This document shows positions 9,278-41,991 of a DNA stretch of 64,000 bases, in pieces (position 1 is the stretch's first letter; the number at the start of each line of letters is the position of its first letter). The notes beneath the pieces are model-generated. The model saw nothing but the letters and a program-made list of their open reading frames with translations. It ran no database searches and was not told the DNA's origin. The DNA is from Leptobrachium leishanense (taxonomy: Eukaryota > Chordata > Amphibia > Anura > Megophryidae), in the NCBI GenBank assembly GCA_009667805.1, contig CM019064.1, positions 79,276,675-79,340,674 on the forward strand, in the 5' to 3' direction. Position numbers and translations under genes: made by a program.

Positions 9278-9998
9278 TTTTAACCCCTCCCCGACCGCTG
9301 ACGTACCATGTACGTCCGATCGGGAAGTCTCCCTTAGAGCTGTGGACGTATATGATACGTCGGGAGTCTCCTAACCTCCCTCCCGATACCTCCCTCGCCG
9401 GCTCCCGTGGCGGACTGGCAGGCTGGAAGCCTGCCCTGCCTTTTTAGGGGGGCCGGCGGGCGTGATGATGTCATTGGCAGGCGCCCACCGGCGCCTGCAG
9501 TAAAAATCGGAAAAATGAAAGAGCAGGGGGGGTTTTGGAGCCCTCTATCTCCCCAACGGTGTAATATAGAAAAGAAACAAATTGCACCGCTGGAAACTAT
9601 TTCGTTGACGAATCGCGATTCAAACCTGGAGGTGGCTGACATCTTGGATGTCAGCCAAGCCTCTATATGTGTGAGGACGTCAGTGGGCCAGTTAACCCCC
9701 TAGCTGCCAAGTGGATCTCCTGATCCGTCAAATAGATGGTCATATTTTATATCATTGGAAAGGCCTAATCATGGCCTTTCCAACGATACCACACATGACC
9801 AGGTGTGGTGTAAAAATATATATTTTTTAAAAAATAAAATAATAATTTTTTTATATAAAAAAATTGGAGTTTTTAAAAAATGTTTTTGCCTGGGGGGGGG
9901 TTTACTAAAATAGGACCTAGGCTGGCATTTAAAAAGGATGAGCATAAAATGGTACAAATGAGCTCAGCGCACAGACGTGAAATGGTTCAGTAGTGAAG
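9278..9998. mobile_element. TTAA multi-hairpin family, third copy
   Basis: Bounded by TTTTTAACCCCTCCCCGACC on the left and AGTAGTGAAGGGGTTAA on the right. It contains family hairpins, including GGCTGACATCTTGGATGTCAGCC (about 9,630-9,655), ACCCCCTAGCTGCC near 9,695, and a GGAAAGGCC...GGCCTTTCC stem near 9,757-9,783. The order is compressed relative to the full copy. Confidence 0.6.
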
Positions 9999-10067
9999 GG
10001 GTTAAAAAGCAAAAACATGTAAAAATTGGGTATTTCTATTCTCAGGACAAAATTTTTAAACTATTAA

Positions 10068-10535
10068 GGCTAATGTCAGATGAACGCAGTCAGAGCGCAC
10101 TCTGCGTGTGTGCACAACGGACGGACGTACTGACAGAAGATGCTGTAGACACCACATGGTCTGTTTTTGTTGACGTAAGTAGAAAAAAAAGGGAATTATG
10201 GGAAACAAAATTAATATGAAAAATGATAAAAATTTGAAAAGGATATGAAAAGCCATTTTGTGCGTCAAGGTGCTGGACGTCGCAAATCCGCTGCATCTGA
10301 CATCTCTTAATCACTCACACAGAACGCTACGCGGACGTGGCGCACTCTGCGCGTCAGTCTATCGGTTTTACGTTCTTGCCTAACTTGCGTCCGTTTGCCA
10401 CGTGCGTTGTGTGTGCGCAGTTTGGTGCTCACGTACTTTGTGTGTGGATCTCTATTGCTCATGATTCTGTGCTACGATGGATGTTAAACTGTGCAGCAAC
10501 ACGGACGTGATCACTGAGTTCGTCTGACGCCGGCC
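10068..10535. mobile_element. Harbinger-like MITE
   Basis: Begins GGCTAATGTCAGATGAACGC and ends GTCTGACGCCGGCC. It is flanked by TAA on the left and TTA on the right. The interior is rich in CGGACG words and long imperfect inverted repeats, as in the other copies of the family. Confidence 0.65.
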
Positions 10536-10539
10536 TTAG

Positions 10540-10820
10540 CCGGGGTCTTTTTTGGAGGTCGTAGATTTTGGGGATTAAATTTTAAAAAAGTGTGGCTTTT
10601 TTCCTTTTTTTTTTTATAGTAAATGATACGATATGATGGAAATAATGGCATATGTAGAAAGTCCATTTAATGGCGGGGGAAACGGTGTATAATATGTGTG
10701 GGTTTCATAAATGAGTAAGAGGATAATTTGACCTAAACACAAACAGCGCAGAAACGTAAAAACAGCAGCGGGCACTAAAGGACAGACTTTTATAAAACCG
10801 CCAGGTCACTAAAGGGTTAA
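10540..10820. mobile_element. TTAA multi-hairpin family, end fragment
   Basis: AT-rich sequence with GTATAATATGTGTGGGT similar to the AT-rich half of the family, ending in AGGTCACTAAAGGGTTAA. It lies 340 bases upstream of the NAGPA start codon. Confidence 0.45.
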
Positions 10821-10849
10821 AAGGCAGGTTTAAAAAAAAATTAATTTGT

Positions 10850-11159
10850 CACAGACAAATATTATATTATTTACACACATTTTATGTGAGGGGGTGATCA
10901 GAGTCGAAGAGGACATGAGGCAAAACCGGCTCCCAGGTCCCACAATTCTGCAATATTTTTTGCAGACGTTAAGCAGCCCAAAAAGTAAACAAACAAGACA
11001 CAAGTAATAGCTTTTTGCTTACTACAGAAACGAAGTATTGTTTCTATTCTGTCCCTCGGGTTTTGAAAGTGATGTGAATTTAACTATAATCACACGCCCC
11101 TGCCTCAGACCCGAGTCACGCAAACCAGGAACTTGTCATGTGACCACACTTAATACAAC
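10850..11159 (+). promoter_or_regulatory. NAGPA: Probable NAGPA promoter and 5' UTR
   Basis: The repeat-free stretch directly upstream of the NAGPA start codon. It includes a CACGCCCC GC-box-like word (11,092-11,099) and GTCATGTGAC (11,135-11,144). No TATA box is obvious and the transcription start cannot be placed. An in-frame TAA at 11,151-11,153 just before the ATG marks the 5' limit of the reading frame. Confidence 0.5.
11135..11144 (+). promoter_or_regulatory. CLEAR-like palindromic E-box
   Basis: GTCATGTGAC differs by one base from the TFEB/TFE3 CLEAR consensus GTCACGTGAC. It sits 16 bases before the NAGPA ATG. Lysosomal genes commonly carry CLEAR sites near the transcription start; its use here is inferred. 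Confidence 0.4.
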
Positions 11160-31915
<20,756 letters not shown>

Positions 31916-32435
31916 ATTTTCTTCTTTACTTTATGTAATGTTTACATTTTGCCATGCAAGCTGCATTGTGCAGCAAATCAGTGCCTTAAATCCACCTGTT
32001 ATGGGGGAAAGAAGCTTATAGACTATTTGTATACAGACGCTTGTTCTTTTTTAAGCCATTTGCACTATTCAGGAAGTTTTCTAAGTCTATGAATTGGCAT
32101 GTTCATTCATTGAATGCTCCAAACATGCCAGAATTTTAACAGCAAGATAAATCTATTTTGTGATATACCTGCCATTTAAATGGTCAATCCCGTCAAGTAT
32201 TTCCTATGGAGCGGTTCCTGGGTGACGATTGTGTAAACCGCATTTATGTTCTTCTCCATACTTTCATAATGTGAAATTGCCTCCACACCCCAGACTTGGG
32301 CTTCTCATGAGCACAGGTCATATCTGAAAGGCCATGTCCAATATGCACAATGACCAAGTAGTCAGAATACAGATTACCCTCTTGGCTTTGGGGCCCTCAG
32401 AGAATCACAATAAAACAAAGGACTGCATAAAGGTG
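31916..32435 (+). other. NAGPA: Probable NAGPA 3' UTR
   Basis: Non-repetitive sequence after the stop. The first AATAAA on the + strand is at 32,409-32,414; use as the polyadenylation signal is a guess. Confidence 0.4.
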
Positions 32436-33240
32436 ATACACCGTACAAAATTCCATTATTCCAAACTATGCCAAATTGTCAGAGTAGCCAGGTTACGGAT
32501 GAGTCCGGAGAGAGACAATGTTATGATCTAGAAACAGAAGCCCGTAATCTGTTTACACCTAGATAAAACAAAGGGATGTATTTCTCCACCTAGATAAAAC
32601 AAAGTTAGGCTAGATTAGCATAGATAGGAAATTTACATGTCTGTTATCAATGCTCAATTCTTCTTCTGAATTTGCTACACCATGGATCCAGTTCAAGTTG
32701 CTTGAGCCGATAGACCTAAGAGGAGCATTCTGTTACGAGGCAGATGGGAGTGCTAAATTAGCAAATCCCACCTGAACACTGTGCTGCTATCCATAACTCA
32801 GCACGGCTAACTTGGCACTCACAGCCGAAGGGATCGTAGCTGCAACACTAAGCTGGAACCTGATTGGTTCTTGACCATTAGAGTCCAGAAGTCAATACAG
32901 CTTTAGCCCAAGTTACTGCTAAGTGCTTACTGATGCTGTTACAGCAACTAGCTTTGCTTCAAGCAGCAGTTCAGCAGCATCTGCCTAACTGAACACGCCT
33001 CAGGGCTCCGGCCATTGGCTTAACAACCTCAGCAGCTATCGCAAAAAAGCTGTTCTGAGGATACGGCTCCTTACTGTAGATTAATGGCTCTTATCTGTAT
33101 AGGAGGCTTTAATTTGTGGTTACATAGAGAACGAGCTATTGCCTTGGCAAGTTGTTCTCCAAATGAGCCAATATTCAGAAACTAATGCCGGCTTGCAGAC
33201 CCTGCAGTGAAATGTTTAACACATTCAAATAACCCAATCA
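32436..33240. other. Intergenic, no gene seen
   Basis: 32,640-33,100 has a base composition and phrases (GGAGCATTCTGTTACGAGG) suggestive of an old retroelement remnant, but no boundary or domain can be shown. Confidence 0.35.
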
Positions 33241-33490
33241 AAATTTAAAAAATTGCCTCCAATCGCATGATGGTGCAGAGGGTGGCACAATCTGCCATTT
33301 CCCCTGGCAGTGACCAGTGGCAGACTGGGAACAAATAGTTTGCGATGTCCTTCTACAGTTCCTCTGTAGCTCCTGCGTGGCCACACTCAACCAGGGTTGC
33401 ACTGTACTCCTTGGAGTTCTATGGACTCCGGGAGCTGAAACCGGCAACGGGACGCAGCGCCACTGCCAGTATCAATTAGCAGCTCCCAGT
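33241..33490. repeat. Dispersed repeat family X, diverged copy
   Basis: Contains GACTGGGAACAAATAGTT and TGGAGTTCTATGGACTCC, reminiscent of family X read in the opposite orientation. Confidence 0.4.
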
Positions 33491-34024
33491 TATTACTGCT
33501 TGAGCTTCTAAAGGTAATTGGGTAGGTGTTCGCATAGCTGATTTGAACTCTGGTTGGCTTGTTCCTAATATAATGCATTGTCTTTAACTTTAAGAATTGA
33601 ATTGAGAGTGTAGGACAAAATAACCTAAAACCATTAATAGTATTTTTAACAAAATCCACTTTGACACCTGTTGCAATATAGATGTTAATACAACTGACTC
33701 CATGTTCAGTAAACCACTTAAAAACTCACAAAAATAGTTTTATGGGTCACCTATTGCTGCTTTATCCAAACCTAGCCCGACACCAGCATTTATAACTGGG
33801 TTTTGTTCATAGTATTTTTTTATATGAATGGTCTGCACACTGGATTTCTTATACAGCCATTGTTTTTCTTGGTTTCTTTCATACTACTTTTTCTTCTTTT
33901 TGATATATTGAATGTATGTGAAGGAAATAATCTCTGCATTTTAATTTCTGTTACACGTTTTTTTAAATAGGATATGTCTCTCTGCTTTTTTAAATTTCAC
34001 CCACATTGCAATAAATTTGCTTAC

Positions 34025-34376
34025 TAGGGATGCACCGATACGTTTATTTAGTGTCATATGACCACTTTCCAAAAAATGAATTTAGGGTTTTGCTGAACGA
34101 TTGTTCAGTTTATGTTAATATTGAAATGTATGGAGACACACACACGTATATCCACACCAGACACATGTATACCTACTCGGACCTCAGATACATGTGGCGG
34201 CCAGTGGATCACAGTCACCCAGAGGGTAATGCTGGCCAAATGCTTTCTGACAGTTGCCCCGGCCCCTCAGATACCGGCAAGTCAGCACATGCAGGTTTCT
34301 GGGTATCGGTCAAGGTTTCAGGGCATTTGCATGAGTACAAAGTACTTGTGCTAATGCTGGTATCAGTACATCCCTA
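34025..34376. mobile_element. hAT-like element, GCACCGATAC family
   Basis: TAGGGATGCACCGATACG at the left, TATCAGTACATCCCTA at the right; flanks TTGCTTAC / ATCCTTAC (6 of 8). Confidence 0.7.
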
Positions 34377-35029
34377 ATCCTTACAGTTTATGATTAAATA
34401 TAAATTTTATAAAGTATTGGTGCACAGCACAAGGTATTTTTTTATTTTCAGGCATTTGCGGCTCACATCTAAGAGGTGTTTTTTTTTTTATTTTTTTTTT
34501 TTATCTGAACGCTCAATAATGTCACACGTCTAAGAATGTTTTTAGGGAACTTTTCTCTAGGGAGCAATAAATATACACAGACCAGCATGTTTATTTTCCA
34601 GAACATGTGGTGTTTTGGCTTTGTGAATATAAATATACTAGTCACATGAGAAATGACAGTTAAGTTCATAGTGTCAGTTGTGGGAGAGCATTATTGTTTA
34701 AAGGTACGATTGTATACGATAATTGTGAATTAACCTTTCTTCATAAGCACGTCTTTTTATATGCAGAAAAAAAAATGTGCCCTGTATGAATGTTTCCTAA
34801 CTATAACGTATCATCCTTTAATAAATCAGAGTTTAAAGTACTTCAACACATTCAATTTTGTTGAAAATGATATCATAACATTTATTTAAATTGTGGGATG
34901 CGAAGTTAACAAATATAGAGTAAAAAATAAATTTTGCACAGAGACTGCTGTTCAGAGATGAGCAAATTTTTAAATCATGCATTTTAACCTTTACAGAAAT
35001 AGTTAGAATAAGATACTAAACTCCTAGAT

Positions 35030-35167
35030 GGTGTCCTTTTATCTTATACAGTCTGCATTATCCGCATACAGGCAGAAATGGCTTTTGTAGTAAAGATAAG
35101 TGGTGAGATCTCCTGCTTATGGGGATTTGTGTTGATCATAATGAGATTATTAGCAATGCAGCTTCCT
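35030..35167. repeat. Dispersed repeat shared with 24,290-24,450
   Basis: See that entry; ends GCAATGCAGCTTCC directly before the next hAT-like element. Confidence 0.5.
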
Positions 35168-35171
35168 AAAA

Positions 35172-36775
35172 ATTAGGGATGCACCGATACCACTTTTTTT
35201 TTTTTATAATTCTTTATTTTAGAATTTTTAGCAGAAACATCAAGAAATCAACAGTGTAAGTGAGCCACGCAGGGCCACATAACATCTGAGTAGCTACCGA
35301 GCCATAAAAATAATAAACACACAGGAACATAAAGCAATGGGTCACAAACGTAAAAGCAGGTAGATGACATCGTGGCACAAAATCTCAACGGCGATGTCCC
35401 CGGCCGGAGACATCCATTACTCAGCCATAATAATAATAAAAAAAATAAAAAGGTAAAGTAAAGAAAAATAATGCAAATGTCCACAGAGACGTCGGAGTAA
35501 AGAAATTAAAGATAAGGGAAAGGAGGCGGTTCAAAGAGATATCAGAAGGGGGGGGGGGCATGCAAAAAAAAAAATATCTGCAGAATGTCGAAAAGCTGGG
35601 GGGAGGGGGTTATAGCGAAAGGCATCAAAAATGCTTCAGAAGAGTGAGAATGTCCAGAACGAAAGCGAGGGGGTCATCAACAAGTGTAAATGTCGCACGC
35701 GGGAGTCCACGAAAAAACTCTGAACCAGTGTCCCGGAAAGGTAACGGCGACAATGCAGGCAGGGAGAAGCCAAGCAGGCCCGGCCAGACAGCAGACTGAG
35801 GCATGGAAAAATAAATCAGGACCGGCCGGTCAGGCAAGCTCCTGCCACGACCACCGCCCAGAGCGCGGGACAGGGCCGCAGGCAGAGTCGGGGTAGGGGA
35901 CAGCAATAAAGCGTCAAACGGAGGTATCCTCGCGAATTCCACGTGGGAGAGGTCCGTTGCCTCCAGGCTCCGGTCGATGCCACCAGCACATCTGCCAGCT
36001 CCATCCGGGTGAGCGTTCCTCGGCAGATAGGCCCCTCAGAGACGCACAGCGGGGACAGCTCCATCGGCTCGACGGGCAGCCGCGCCGGGGGAGTCAGCTC
36101 CCCGCTCGCATCCTGCAGCACTCCGACCTCCTCCTCACATTCGCGTACCTCAGTGTCAGGCTGTTCGTCCCCAGATACACTGCTGTGTGAGGCCTCGACT
36201 TCCCGGCCAGAACGCAGCACGGCCATAACCAGGCGCACATCGCCTCGTGTCATCGGGCGTCCATCATCCTCCAGCAGCTGCAGCAAGATGTCCAAAACGT
36301 CCGGGGGATGGGGGCCCTCCGTCTCCCCGGTCTTTGTCATGGCACTTTGCAGGTTCAGGGCACTCGCTATAATCCTGCCAGGAGACAACAGACGGCAGAA
36401 TGTAGGCCGCAAGATGGCCGCCAGCACCACACTTCAGCCAGGGAAGATGACCAGCGAGCAAGTCTCTCTCGACCGGAGGGAGGGAAACGGGCTTCGGACA
36501 GCACACACCCGGTGGCCAGCCGCTCAGGAGCCCCCAGCAAAGGGTTTCAGTGGGTAAAACAAGCAAAAATAGCCCCAGGGAGAAGGGATCACCACAGAGC
36601 TCAAGAAGGATGCAACTTCTCCCTCCAGCAGCCGGCCACGCCCAGGCCCGATACCACTTTTAAGACCGAGTACCGATACTTTTTTTAAGTACTCACCGAT
36701 ACTTTTATTTAATGTCATGTGACCGCATTTCAAGAAGAACAGACCTCATATAAAATGCCCCCCGCTCTCAAATAC
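35172..36775. mobile_element. hAT-like element interrupted by a LINE
   Basis: TAGGGATGCACCGATACCAC at 35,174 continues, after the LINE insertion, at 36,648 with ACCACTTTTAAGACCGAGTACCGATAC and TCATGTGACC, as in the 18,486 copy. At 36,750 it has a single GCCCCCCGCTC unit where the 18,486 copy has the 22-bp array. The right end is not recognised. Confidence 0.65.
35197..36647 (-). mobile_element. L1-type LINE copy lacking ORF2
   Basis: Minus strand: the 5' end GGGCCTGGGCGTGGCCGGC matches the other LINE 5' ends in this window; the 3' end is AAAATAAAGAATTAT plus A-tail at 35,197. CCGATACCACTTTT is present on both sides, a ~14-bp target duplication from target-primed insertion. An open frame 36,430-35,816 holds an acidic ORF1-like N-terminus (MTKTGETEGPHPPDVLDILL). 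At 1.45 kb with both ends present, it is internally deleted. Confidence 0.68.
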
Positions 36776-36796
36776 ATTGTTTTTATCTTTTTTTCG

Positions 36797-36960
36797 GACA
36801 AAGTATTTTACCAGGAAGGATACACAGATTTCTCTCGTTTTCAGGTATGTCCTGGGTGGCGAGTATGTACCGTTAGGTGTCTTGCCCAAGGACACTTACT
36901 TGAGAGGTGCTCTTGCCGGGATCGAACCTGTGTTTCCAGAGTCTGTCTCCATGGTTATTG
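36797..36960 (-). mobile_element. tRNA-derived SINE
   Basis: Minus strand: a GGTTCGATCCCGGC-like B box, then TGTCCTTGGGCAAGACACCT, a conserved CCCAGGACATACCTGAAAAC block and CCTTCCTGGTAAAATAC. The order (tRNA B box, TTGGGCAAG core, CTGGTAAAATA tail) recalls MIR/CORE SINEs with L2-like tails. Confidence 0.6.
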
Positions 36961-36962
36961 AC

Positions 36963-37330
36963 AAGGATGCACCGGAATTTCAGTCACCGATAGATATCTG
37001 CCGATAATGGGGTTATCGGTTTCGGCCCGAGAGCAAAACACCAGCCGAAAAGGTCAGCCGAAAATTGCTGATCCCAGCTGACACTGAGCGAGCACTCTTT
37101 CAATGCTGCGTAGCTGGAGATAATTGTAATTGTAAAGAGGCAGGAGCTGCTACACCTTTATTTCTGCACACAATCAGGGCAAGCAGTAAGCTCTGGCCTC
37201 TCAGTGACAAGGAACAAGTGATATCACTGACCTCCTGCCAGCGGTGTCTGCTCGGAGAACAAGAGGAGGGGTTAATGTGGGGCTGTGTCACATCACAGCC
37301 ATGCTGTCTTCAAAGACATTCTTATTAACA
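36963..37330. other. MITE remnant and unassigned sequence
   Basis: AAGGATGCACCGGAATTTCAG with CTGCCGATAATGGGGTTATCGG resembles the end of a further hAT-type MITE; no right boundary is seen. No gene is seen. Confidence 0.4.
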
Positions 37331-37390
37331 CATTTATATAGCACCAACAGTTTCTGCAGCGCTTTACAATAACCAAAGGGAACAAGATAC
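37325..37390 (-). repeat. L2-like LINE 3' tail
   Basis: Minus strand GTAAAGCGCTGCAGAAACTG, TTGGTGCTATATAAATG, the 3' end phrase shared with 44,556-44,620 and 57,000-57,040. Confidence 0.5.
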
Positions 37391-37700
37391 AGATAAATGG
37401 ACATAGGATGGAAACAAGAAACACAGACTAGTAGATCGGTGCACACGCAGCACCAATCCATGAAGGCTGTGAGGTTTGCAAGTGCATCCTCGTGCTGATG
37501 TCAATAGCATTTTTATCGCCTAAAGTACTCGAGAGGTGGGTGATTCAAACCCCTAGCACTGAGACTCCGCTATGTATGAGTAGGAATTATATCGGAGTTC
37601 TAAAATATATTAAACATTTTATTTCTGAGTGTTCAATGTCCGAGTTTTCCTTCCCTCCAAAGCTACCATTTATTTTTATTCTTTATTCAGAGTGATAGGA
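37391..37700. other. Intergenic, no gene seen
   Basis: No coding pattern or repeat boundary recognised. Confidence 0.3.
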
Positions 37701-37704
37701 TGCT

Positions 37705-38140
37705 CTATCCTTTCCATGTCTCCCAGGAGACTTTAATGAGAAGAGAGACCCTAGAAGAGTATATATAGAGCAAAAAGCGCTCCTTGATGCTCTCCCCATC
37801 CCAATACCCGATTCTGGGCCCTATTACGTAGTTAACTGTAAAATGGAGGCGGTAAGTAAAAAGTCCCTGAAAACGCATTACTTTAGAGAAGCCTATCGGC
37901 TCACACCATGATCTCCCCACTGTCATTTCCTCCTCTTCCCATTCAGCCCTCCCGCAACCCGCCACTTCACTTACCCTATTCACCCTCACCTAATGGGTCA
38001 CCACTCTCCTCTTAGATTGTAAACTCTCGAGCAGGGTCCTCCGTCATTCCGTTCCATGTGTGTAATGTGAATGTATATAGGTTATTCTGTCTCCCATTGT
38101 ACAGCGCTAAGGAATTTGTTAAAGCTTTATCAAGACTTGT
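37705..38140 (+). mobile_element. L2-like LINE 3' fragment
   Basis: Contains KSLKTHYFREAYRL, the usual C-terminal end of L2-type ORF2, then TAGATTGTAAACTCTCGAGC and TGTACAGCGCTAAGGAATTTG, a tail typical of these LINEs. Confidence 0.55.
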
Positions 38141-38189
38141 AACTGTAACTGGTAAAAGCAGGAAAATCTGTGTCTGCAGATTTTCCTTT

Positions 38190-38370
38190 ACAGTCTCCAT
38201 TTTACTGTCTTAATCTGCAGCACAAAACTGCCAAATACCAGCAGTAGCGCTCCGTGCCGCCATGAGTATCTGTTCATGGAGTCCATAGGACTCCATGGAG
38301 CTTTGTGCATTCCAGCTGCGAGATCGCACAGAGCCGTGGAGGGAAACTAGGAACTATTTGTGCCCAGTAG
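38190..38370. repeat. Dispersed repeat family X, copy 2
   Basis: CTCCATTTTACTGTC, CAAATACCAGCAGTAGCG, ATAGGACTCCATGGAGC, GGAACTATTTGTGCCCAGT; collinear with 12,000-12,300. Confidence 0.6.
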
Positions 38371-40020
38371 AGTAACCTTACGCAGGGAAACGGCTACATC
38401 TGAACCGCAAGGTTAGCTTGCAGTAAGAATGGAATCGGGTTTCCCGTCGATAAATTAAATACAGGAGACACTATGTGTAATGTTTCCTTTAGTTAGCTTA
38501 TCGCCTAGTTCTCTGCCTCCTGCACTTCCACTGCAGTGACAAAAGGATTGAGCGTAATTGAGCCATAAAAACACAAGTGTATGGGATACAAAAATGTTCA
38601 GTGTAAATGCAATGTTGTCTTGCCTATAGTGTCCGTGAATGAAGATGTGTATTTACAAATAGTGTGGAATAACTACAGGGGTCTTTTAGTGTATATTGTG
38701 AGTAATTATAATGGAGTATTTGAATGGCGTGCTGGTATACAGAAATATATTTGTAGTGTCATGTTTTGTGTATGTGCATGAGTTTGTGCTCATTTTGGGC
38801 GCTATTACCTACAGAACGCTAACTGCAGGGTTCGGATGAGTAAGTGTTAATGTCAGGGTAAGGGACATTAATGCATGCCCCCGACATTACCTCCCTAATG
38901 CTAAACCGTGGAGTAATCAGCTTGCTCATCAGTGATTGCGCTAGCTTACTGTACCTTGTGTACCATATTCTTAACATGTGGAGTGCAAACAGTAATTTGT
39001 GTTCTGACTTTGTAATACCTTACTTATCCTAATGCTAATTACCCCATCAATGCTCAAACCTAAAATTTAGCTGGTGCTGACTGACTGCAGAACCAGTTAA
39101 CACCAGCTTAACACAACACCCCCCCAATAAACCAGATACTCACCTCTCATCCCGCGGCGAGAACGGTGACCCGATCCGCTGCTTCTGGCCACTGGGTGTA
39201 GAGTGAGACTGGGGACAAAAAGTCCCAGTCTCCCTCCACGATTACGCCCAGGGCCTCACGGCCCAGCAGCACAACCTTCCATGGACTCCAGAAGGTGATA
39301 CTTACGGTGGCTCGGTAGCTGCTGCCTGAATCAAGGCCTGGTTTAAATGTAGCCAAAGCTCTAGTAAACCTGTCCACTTCATTGACTTTATCAGTTCTTG
39401 TAAGGGTATCAGTGTTATGGTTACTTTTACATCAATCTTGGAATCCAGCCGGATGCATTTGTGTATAGTACTAGAGTGAACATAATGGTGTATTAGTATG
39501 CAGTGTTCACGTGTGTAGCACATGCATGTGTTTATGCAAATATAAATTTGTGCTTGATGCCAGTCTGTGAAAAATATCCATGTATTGTGCCATGTCAATA
39601 AGTGTAGGAATACAAGGGTATATTTGTATGGATTGTAAATGTGTCAATGTTTAAGGTGTTGTATATTTGAATATAAAGTGTGTGTATACAGAACCGCTCT
39701 TCAACAGCAGTGTGTAAAATCGAAGTATATTGGAACAGAGTATCAATGTATGAGTGCAGGTATGTTCATGAAGTACTTGTGTGTAAGTATTCTACACATA
39801 GAGCTATAATAGTGTACCTGTATGTGGGTGCGTGCGAGAGCAGGGCTGTATTTGTACAATTTGTATGATGAAGTGATTGCGTCCTCCTCATTCCATGCAG
39901 CTCCCTTGATCTCCATTTTTGCTTCAGTCCAGTATTGTCTCCATACACATACTCCGGTCCGGTGGACTGCGCGCAATTTTTAGATTAGTAAACAAAACCT
40001 GTTCCCCCCGCCCCGAATAA
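38371..40020. other. Intergenic, no gene seen
   Basis: Short frames here have no recognisable domain. 39,200-39,230 contains a GACTGGGGAC...GTCCCAGTC stem related to family X. Confidence 0.35.
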
Positions 40021-40025
40021 TAAGT

Positions 40026-40890
40026 GTGTATATTGACGTTCCTGGAGGGATCAGCCAAATGACAAATGATTTAGGTAAACTAAAAAAATGGTCGGCGCTG
40101 TGGCAATTGAGTTTTAATGTGGATAAGTGTAAGATAATGCACCTGGGACGTAAAAACCCAAGGGCTGAATATAGAATATTTGATACAGTCCTAACCTCAA
40201 CATCTGAGGAAAGGGATTTAGGGGTCATTATTTCAGAGGATCTAAGGGTAAGTAGTCAATGTAATAGAGCAGCAGGAAATGCTAGCAGAATGCTTGGTTG
40301 TGTAGGGAGAGGTATTAGCAGTAGGAAAAGGGAAGTGCTCATGCCACTGTACAGAGCACTGGTGAGACCTCACTTGGAGTACTGTGTGCAGTACTGGAGA
40401 CCGTATCTCCAGAAGGATATAGACATCTTAGAGAGTTCAGAGAAGGGCTACTAAAATGGTGTACGGCTTGAAGGAGAAAAGTTACCAGGAAAGGCTTAAT
40501 GATCTTAACATGTACAGCTTGGAAAAAAGACGAGACAGAGGAGATATGATAGAAACATTTAAATACGTAAAGGGAATCCACAAGGTAGAGGAAGGGAGTA
40601 TATTTAAAAGGAAACAAAGTAGCAAAACAAGATGACATAGTCTTAGATTAGAGGGGCAAAGGTTTAAAAGTAACATCAGGAAGCATTATTTTACTGAGAG
40701 GGTGGTGGATACATGGAACAGCCTTCCTGTAGAAGTGGTAGAGGCCAAAACAGTAATTCAATTTAAGCAAGCATGGGATAGGCATAAGGCTATCCTAAAC
40801 AAAAGATAAATCCAGGTAAAGTATCCATGTAATTGGGCAGACTAGATGGAAAGGTTCTTATCTGCCGACATTTTTCTATGTTTCTATATA
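40026..40890 (+). pseudogene. CR1-type LINE, reverse transcriptase C-terminal part
   Basis: The product copies LINE RNA into DNA. The frame encodes LGKLKKWSALWQLSFNVDKC, KIMHLGRKNP, ERDLGVIISEDLRVSSQCN, LVRPHLEYCVQYW and LQKDID, the thumb and end of a CR1/L2 ORF2. It stops at 40,454 because of a 2-base deletion before VQRRATKMV; the next frame reads ERLNDLNMYSLEKRRDRGDM and FTERVVDTWNSLPVEVVEAK. The 3' end TTTCTATGTTTCTATA is the CR1-style tail. Truncated at its 5' end and inactive. Confidence 0.9.
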
Positions 40891-41727
40891 TGAAGAAAAT
40901 TCTCCATGCAACTGATTGCATGAGCTGCCCAATTTTCCATTTCACTTTAATAATGCAGTGACATAGATTTTAGATTTACTAAGAGCATAAAAATGTTGGC
41001 ATTGAGATAAGAAAGGCAAATTTGTATGTTATTTAGTACGCCAAGTAGTCCCTTAGGTATATGTGTTATTATGTAACAGAAACACCGTTTTTTTAAAATT
41101 CTCAAAGTGATAAAGGCTAAGAAATCCCTTTGAACTTTTAAACCTACTGATAAGGACCTTGAGTGCTAATCACTGAGCTATCTCACAGATATGCTGCTTT
41201 CATTCACAAATACACAAGGATTAAGATTGTCTGATGTGGAGGGGTACTATAAGGCAGCTAAAATGAGAGGAAGAGCGGAATGAACTATGCTCCCAAGGGT
41301 AAATACTGACTTCAGATACAATGGTCATATGATACATCCTCCACTTGGTGTGGCTAAGGAATGAGTATGGTGGTGAAAAAAAAGCTGAACGTAGAGCCAT
41401 CAGCTTCATTTTATTATTACTTATCCCTTGATTTCGATAATAAAGTTTACGTTCAGAATTTTGGATTGGGAAGACCCTTATTATACATCAGTAATATTTA
41501 GTAAATGTTTTTTAAATTTATTTTATAATATGAAATAAGAAAAACTACACACATAATCATAAACAATATAAGTAATTAAAAATGTAAAACACAGTCCTTC
41601 AAACACAAATTTGTAGAGGTCATAATTTGGGAGTGTAGACCTCAAAATATCCATTCATGGAGCACCATTGTGCCACGGCACAGTGGTTGGAAATCGCTGT
41701 TCTATGAGGATTGGCTGACGAAAAGAT
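40891..41727. other. Intergenic, no gene seen
   Basis: AT-rich, with no coding pattern or clear element boundary. GCACCATTGTGCCACGGCAC near 41,660 may be a short MITE remnant. Confidence 0.35.
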
Positions 41728-41815
41728 ATCGGTCTAATGTATTTATTTATTTATAAAGTATTTTACCAGGAAGGATACATTGAGATTTCTCTCATTTTAA
41801 AGTATGCCCTGGGTT
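41728..41815 (-). mobile_element. SINE 3' fragment
   Basis: Minus strand: GAGAAATCTCAATG, CCTTCCTGGTAAAATAC, TTTATAAATAAATAAATA tail. Only the 3' quarter is present. Confidence 0.6.
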
Positions 41816-41991
41816 CAAGAACATTGAATTGTTACAGTAGGTACAGAAATACAAAGTAATAAAATTCAAGATATTAAACAAACAGAAATAAACAGATTAA
41901 CACAGAAAATAAACACATAACAAATATACTCACTATGTTACATGTTTACAGGTGCATTCCGTATTGAGGTATGCTAATAGAGATCTCTTAA

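Noticed and set aside
35943..36557. 204-codon + strand frame
   Set aside because: Mirror of the GC-rich LINE 5' region read on the wrong strand.
36785..36960. Peptide YQEGYTDFSRFQVCPGWR-like frames repeated in several places
   Set aside because: Antisense translation of the SINE family, not a conserved protein.
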